NCBI GenBank assembly: GCA_025964295.1
Contig: JAOPZD010000464.1
Span: 1-8,023, forward strand
Direction of reading: 5' to 3'
Length of the DNA: 8,023 bases
From: Conexibacter sp.
Lineage (GTDB): Bacteria > Actinomycetota > Thermoleophilia > Solirubrobacterales > Solirubrobacteraceae
A program made the position numbers and the translations under genes. Below the pieces are notes generated by a model. It saw only the letters and a program-made list of their open reading frames with translations. It was not told the DNA's origin and made no database searches. Of this stretch, positions 4,573 through 8,023 are shown piece after piece (the stretch's first letter is position 1; each line of letters begins with the position of its first letter).

Positions 4573-7110
4573 ATGTCGAGCCTGAAGGACCGCAAGCGCT
4601 TCGAGCCCTCGGAGGTCGAGCCGCGCATCGTCGAGCGCTGGCTGCACTCCGGGCTGTTCCACCCCGAGCCGGAGGGCTCGCCGGCCGAGAACTTCTCGAT
4701 CGCGATCCCGCCGCCCAACGTCACCGGCGCGCTGCACATGGGCCACGCGCTCAACGGCTCGATCCAGGACACGCTGATCCGCCACGCCCGCCAGCAGGGC
4801 CGCCGCGCGAAGTGGATCCTCGGCACCGACCACGCCGGCATCGCGACCCAGACGCAGGTCGAGAAGCGCCTGTTGGCCGAGGGCACCAGCCGCGAGGCGA
4901 TCGGCCGCGAGGCGTTCATCCACAAGACGTGGGAGTGGCGCGAGGAGTTCGGCGGGACGATCATCGAGCAGTTCAAGCGCCTCGGTGCCTCCCTCGACTA
5001 CGAGGAGGAGCGCTTCACGCTCGACGAGGCCTACGTGCGAGCCGTGTTGAAGGTCTTCGTCGACCTGTACGACAAGGGCTGGATCTACCGCGACAACTAC
5101 ATGGTCAACTGGGATCCGGGCTCCGGCTCGGCGATCAGCGACCTGGAGGTCGAGGAGCGCGAGGCCCACGACACGCTGTTCCACATCGCCTACCCGCTGA
5201 CCGACGGGTCCGGCGAGCTGGTCGTGGCCACCGTGCGGCCCGAGACGATGCTGGCCGACGTCGCCGTGGCCGTGCACCCCGACGACGACCGCTACCGGTC
5301 GCTCGTGGGCAAGACGGTGACGCTGCCGCTGGTCGGGCGCGAGCTGCCGATCATCGCCGACGAGTACGTCAAGGCCGACTTCGCCACGGGCGCCCTGAAG
5401 ATCACGCCGGGCCACGACCCCAACGACTTCGAGATCGGCCGCCGCCACGGGCTGCCCGAGCTCACCGCGATCGGCGAGGACGGCCGGATGACCGACCTCG
5501 TGCCCGCCTACGCGGGGCTCACGGTCGCCGAGGCCCAGGCGCGGGTCGCCGCCGACCTCGAGGCCGCGGGCGCGCTGCGGGCCAGGGAGCCCTACACCCA
5601 CACGGTCCCGTTCAGCCACCGCTCCGGGCAGCGCATCGAGCCGCTGATCTCGCTGCAGTGGTTCATGAAGATGGACGAGCTGGCCGCGCCGGCGATCGCG
5701 GCGGTCAAGGACGGGCGGATCAGGATCCACCCCGAGTCGCAGTCGCGGCGCTACGTCGACTGGCTCGAGAACATCCGGCCGTGGTGCATCAGCCGCCAGC
5801 TGTGGTGGGGCCACCAGATCCCGGTCTGGTACCGCGACGGCGAGACCCACGTCGGGACCTCGGCCCCTGACGGCGAGGGCTGGGAGCGCGACCCCGACGT
5901 GCTCGACACGTGGTTCAGCTCGGCGCTGTGGCCGTTCGCCACGCTCGGCTGGCCCGAGCAGACGCCCGACCTGCGGGCCTTCTACCCGACCGACGTCCTC
6001 TCGACGGCGCGCGACATCCTGTTCCTGTGGGTGGCCCGCATGGTGATGATGGGCCTCGAGTTCGCCGGCGACGTCCCGTTCGAGCACGTCTACGTGCACT
6101 CGGTGATCCAGGCGCCGGACGGGCGGCGGATGTCCAAGTCGCTGGGCACGGGCATCGACCCGGTGGACCTGATCGAGGGCCACGGCGCCGACGGCGTGCG
6201 CTTCGGCCTGCTGGCGATGTCCTCCACGCAGGACGTGCGGTTCAGCGAGGAGAAGGTGGCCCAGGGCCAGGCGCTGGCCAACAAGCTCTTCAACGTGACG
6301 CGCTTCGTGCTCCTCAACGTCGCCGACGGCGCGCAGCCGGGCCTCGCGGGTGGGCGGCCCGAGCACGTCGAGGACCGCTGGATCCTCAGCCGCCTGCACG
6401 CCGCGCGCGAGGCGTTCGACCGCCAGATCGGCGAGTTCGACTTCTCCAAGGCCGCGCTCGGGCTCTACGACTTCGTCTACGGCGAGCTGGCCGACTGGTA
6501 CCTGGAGCTGATCAAGGGCCGCGAGTTCGACGCCGAGCTGAGCGCGCACCTGCTCTACGTCGTGCGCGAGACGCTCGTGCTGGCCCATCCGATCATCCCG
6601 TTCGTCACCGAGGAGCTGTGGGAGCACGTCCCGGGCACCTCGGGCCTGCTCGCGGCCCACGTGGCGGAGCCCGCCGGCGGCTCGGCGCGCGACCTCGACG
6701 CCGAGCGCGACATCGAGCGCGTCATCGCCACCGTGCAGGCCGTGCGCTCCTGGCGCGACGCCGGCGGCGTCAAGCCCGGCGCGTTCCTGGCGGCGCGGAT
6801 CGCGGGCCTCGACGGCCTCGTGCCGCTGGTCGGCCGCCTCGCGCGCCTGACGCCGGCCGCCGCGGACGACGCGCGCCACCCGGTCGCCGTCATCCCCGTG
6901 ATGGGCTGCCAGGTCGAGCTGCTGGAGGGCGTCGACCCGGCCGAGGCCGCCGGCAAGGTCGAGGCCTCGCGCAAGACGCTGCAGGCCGAGATCGCGCGCG
7001 CCGAGGGCAAGCTGGGCAACGCCGGGTTCGTCGCCAAGGCGCCGGACGCGGTCGTCGCCGCCGAGCGGGAGAAGCTCGAGCGCCTGAAGGCGGAGCTGGA
7101 GGCGCTGTAG
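4573..7110 (+). CDS. valS: Valyl-tRNA synthetase
   Basis: ValRS charges tRNA-Val with valine in the cytoplasm and hydrolyses mischarged threonyl-tRNA-Val. The protein has 845 residues, near the size I expect for actinobacterial ValRS and about 100 shorter than E. coli. Visible elements are the class I HIGH motif as HMGH (55-58) within PPPNVTGALHMGHAL, and the CP1 editing domain with TVRPETM (from T220) and GHDPND (H281, D282; the aspartate is the family's amino-group ligand in editing). ISRQLWWGHQIPVWY follows near 406-420, then DVLDTWFSSALWPF. The KMSKS loop reads RMSKS (519-523). The anticodon-binding helical domain starts near 597, and the C-terminal ValRS coiled-coil arm occupies about 787-845. 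No purine-rich ribosome site precedes ATG 4573, and the nearest upstream in-frame codons offer no ATG/GTG/TTG before a stop at 4504. The start may therefore be leaderless or nearly so. It is followed directly by folC. Confidence 0.98.
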   Translation: MSSLKDRKRFEPSEVEPRIVERWLHSGLFHPEPEGSPAENFSIAIPPPNVTGALHMGHALNGSIQDTLIRHARQQGRRAKWILGTDHAGIATQTQVEKRLLAEGTSREAIGREAFIHKTWEWREEFGGTIIEQFKRLGASLDYEEERFTLDEAYVRAVLKVFVDLYDKGWIYRDNYMVNWDPGSGSAISDLEVEEREAHDTLFHIAYPLTDGSGELVVATVRPETMLADVAVAVHPDDDRYRSLVGKTVTLPLVGRELPIIADEYVKADFATGALKITPGHDPNDFEIGRRHGLPELTAIGEDGRMTDLVPAYAGLTVAEAQARVAADLEAAGALRAREPYTHTVPFSHRSGQRIEPLISLQWFMKMDELAAPAIAAVKDGRIRIHPESQSRRYVDWLENIRPWCISRQLWWGHQIPVWYRDGETHVGTSAPDGEGWERDPDVLDTWFSSALWPFATLGWPEQTPDLRAFYPTDVLSTARDILFLWVARMVMMGLEFAGDVPFEHVYVHSVIQAPDGRRMSKSLGTGIDPVDLIEGHGADGVRFGLLAMSSTQDVRFSEEKVAQGQALANKLFNVTRFVLLNVADGAQPGLAGGRPEHVEDRWILSRLHAAREAFDRQIGEFDFSKAALGLYDFVYGELADWYLELIKGREFDAELSAHLLYVVRETLVLAHPIIPFVTEELWEHVPGTSGLLAAHVAEPAGGSARDLDAERDIERVIATVQAVRSWRDAGGVKPGAFLAARIAGLDGLVPLVGRLARLTPAAADDARHPVAVIPVMGCQVELLEGVDPAEAAGKVEASRKTLQAEIARAEGKLGNAGFVAKAPDAVVAAEREKLERLKAELEAL
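7098..7102 (+). promoter_or_regulatory. Shine-Dalgarno site for folC
   Basis: GGAGG lies within the last codons of valS, with 8 bases between it and the GTG at 7111. This is the clearest ribosome-binding site in the window. It decides the GTG start over the downstream ATG at 7132. Confidence 0.72.
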
Positions 7111-8023
7111 GTGGCCAGCCGGCCTTCGACGATGCGGCTCCAGGACGCCGAGCGGCTGCTGCTGTCGCTCGAGCTGTTCGGCATGCGCTTCGGCCTGGAC
7201 CGCATGCGCCGCCTGCTCACCGCGCTGGGCTCGCCGCAGGAGCGGTTCTCCTCCGTGCACGTCGTCGGGACCAACGGCAAGTCCTCGACGGTCCGGATGA
7301 CCGCGGCGATCCTGCGCCGCCACGGGCTGCACGTCGGCGCCTACCTCTCGCCGCACCTCGTCTCGTTCGCCGAGCGCGTGCGCGTCGACGACGCCGACGT
7401 CTCGGGCGCGGAGTTCGCCGCCGCGGTCGGGCGCGCGGCCGCCGCCGCCGAGAAGGTCGACCGCAACGCGCCCGACGACGACCACGTCACGCAGTTCGAG
7501 CTGCTCACGGCGGCGGCGTTCGACCACTTCGCCCGCGCCGGGGTGGACGTCGCGGTGGTCGAGGCCGGGCTCGGCGGGCGCTTCGACGCCACCAACGTCC
7601 TGCCCTCGACGGTCGCCGTCCTGACCAACGTCGGGCTCGAGCACACGCGCTGGCTGGGCCCGACGGTCGCCGACATCGCCACGGAGAAGCTCGACGTCGT
7701 CGAGGACGGCGCCACCCTGGTGATCGGGGCCGACCTGCACCCGGACGCCCGGGCGCTGGCCGAGCGGACCGCGCGCGAGCGCCACGCCGACCTCGTCCGG
7801 GCGCCCGCCGATCCCGGTGCGGGGCTGGAGATCCTGGCCCGCGGCGCCTTCCAGCGGCGCAACTTCACGCTGGCCATCGAGGCGGCGCGGGCGTTCCTGG
7901 CGGGGCGGGGCGTCGCGCTCGACGACGCGGCGGTGCGCGCCGCCGCGGCCTCGACCCTGGTGCCGGGGCGCTTCGAGGTCGTCGCCGAGCGCGACGGCCG
8001 CGCCACGGTCGTCCTCGACGGCG
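7111..8023 (+). CDS. folC: Bifunctional folylpolyglutamate synthase/dihydrofolate synthase, 3' partial
   Basis: FolC adds glutamate to dihydropteroate and/or tetrahydrofolates using ATP, in cytoplasmic folate metabolism. The first 304 residues are visible; the family is usually about 420-450 long, so the C-terminal domain is cut off. The Mur-ligase-type ATP loop is HVVGTNGKSST (residues 50-60). The substrate segment YLSPHLVSFAERVRV follows, then EAGLGGRFDATN (151-162) and TNVGLEHTRWLG. The lysine that is carbamylated in the family is expected at K193, in IATEKLDVV. The window stops inside VVLDG, which in FolC continues as the DGAHNP motif. GTG 7111 is chosen as start because GGAGG ends 8 bases upstream; ATG 7132 is a possible in-frame alternative. 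The gene follows the valS TAG with no gap and in the same frame, so it is surely co-transcribed. The valS-folC order is common in Gram-positive and actinobacterial genomes. Confidence 0.96.
   Translation, partial: MASRPSTMRLQDAERLLLSLELFGMRFGLDRMRRLLTALGSPQERFSSVHVVGTNGKSSTVRMTAAILRRHGLHVGAYLSPHLVSFAERVRVDDADVSGAEFAAAVGRAAAAAEKVDRNAPDDDHVTQFELLTAAAFDHFARAGVDVAVVEAGLGGRFDATNVLPSTVAVLTNVGLEHTRWLGPTVADIATEKLDVVEDGATLVIGADLHPDARALAERTARERHADLVRAPADPGAGLEILARGAFQRRNFTLAIEAARAFLAGRGVALDDAAVRAAAASTLVPGRFEVVAERDGRATVVLDG

Noticed and set aside
4557..4976. Longer start for the Tam-like methyltransferase (ATG at 4574 or further upstream)
   Set aside because: These residues lie antisense to valS and do not resemble the family. 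ATG 4556 has a better ribosome site and leaves a normal N-terminus ahead of the WDASSY segment.
5820..5900. Loss of a zinc-ribbon insert between IPVWY and DVLDTW in ValRS
   Set aside because: Some ValRS have cysteine pairs here, but the E. coli and mycobacterial types, as I recall them, also lack them, so this is a normal variant rather than a deletion.
2938..7785. A minus-strand open frame of over 1,600 codons running antisense to valS
   Set aside because: Only its last 270 codons look like a protein (the UbiE-like methyltransferase). The rest is low-complexity Arg/Ala/Asp/Val-rich translation opposite valS and folC, as expected when a G/C third-position bias removes stops from an antisense frame.

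Overview
The window is about 8 kb of very G+C-rich DNA with strong G/C bias at third codon positions. The proteins look actinobacterial. The molybdenum hydroxylase and the Tam-like methyltransferase read like those of high-GC soil Actinomycetota, and I lean towards the Thermoleophilia/Solirubrobacterales. That placement is inference from sequence style only. Six protein genes fill the window almost completely. I see no tRNA, rRNA, CRISPR array, insertion sequence or phage feature.

Region 1 (1-2941, + strand) carries the FAD/[4Fe-4S] subunit (5' end cut by the window edge) and the complete molybdenum-cofactor subunit of a xanthine dehydrogenase-family enzyme. It is closest in layout to the PaoABC (YagTSR) aldehyde oxidoreductase of Escherichia coli. 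The two genes overlap by one base (TGATG) and are probably translationally coupled. The small [2Fe-2S] subunit is expected just upstream, outside the window.

Region 2 (2938-4556, - strand) is a two-gene operon of class I SAM-dependent methyltransferases of nearly equal length, 269 and 270 residues, from different subfamilies. The upstream gene is Tam/BioC-like and the downstream one UbiE/Methyltransf_11-like. They overlap as ATGA. The operon converges on the hydroxylase genes, and the two stop codons share the palindrome CTAG.

Region 3 (4573-8023, + strand) is a housekeeping pair: valyl-tRNA synthetase (valS), then folylpolyglutamate/dihydrofolate synthase (folC), whose 3' end is cut by the window. 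folC begins on the base after the valS stop, in the same frame. valS and the methyltransferase operon diverge from a gap of only 16 bp, the only non-coding DNA between genes in the window.

Overall this is compact, ordinary chromosome: a respiratory/oxidative enzyme, two methyltransferases of unknown substrate, and translation and folate genes. I found no convincing new system. The points worth a second look are the junctions (shared stop, 16-bp divergent start region, probably leaderless valS, valS-folC separated by one amber codon) and the unexplained methyltransferase pair.
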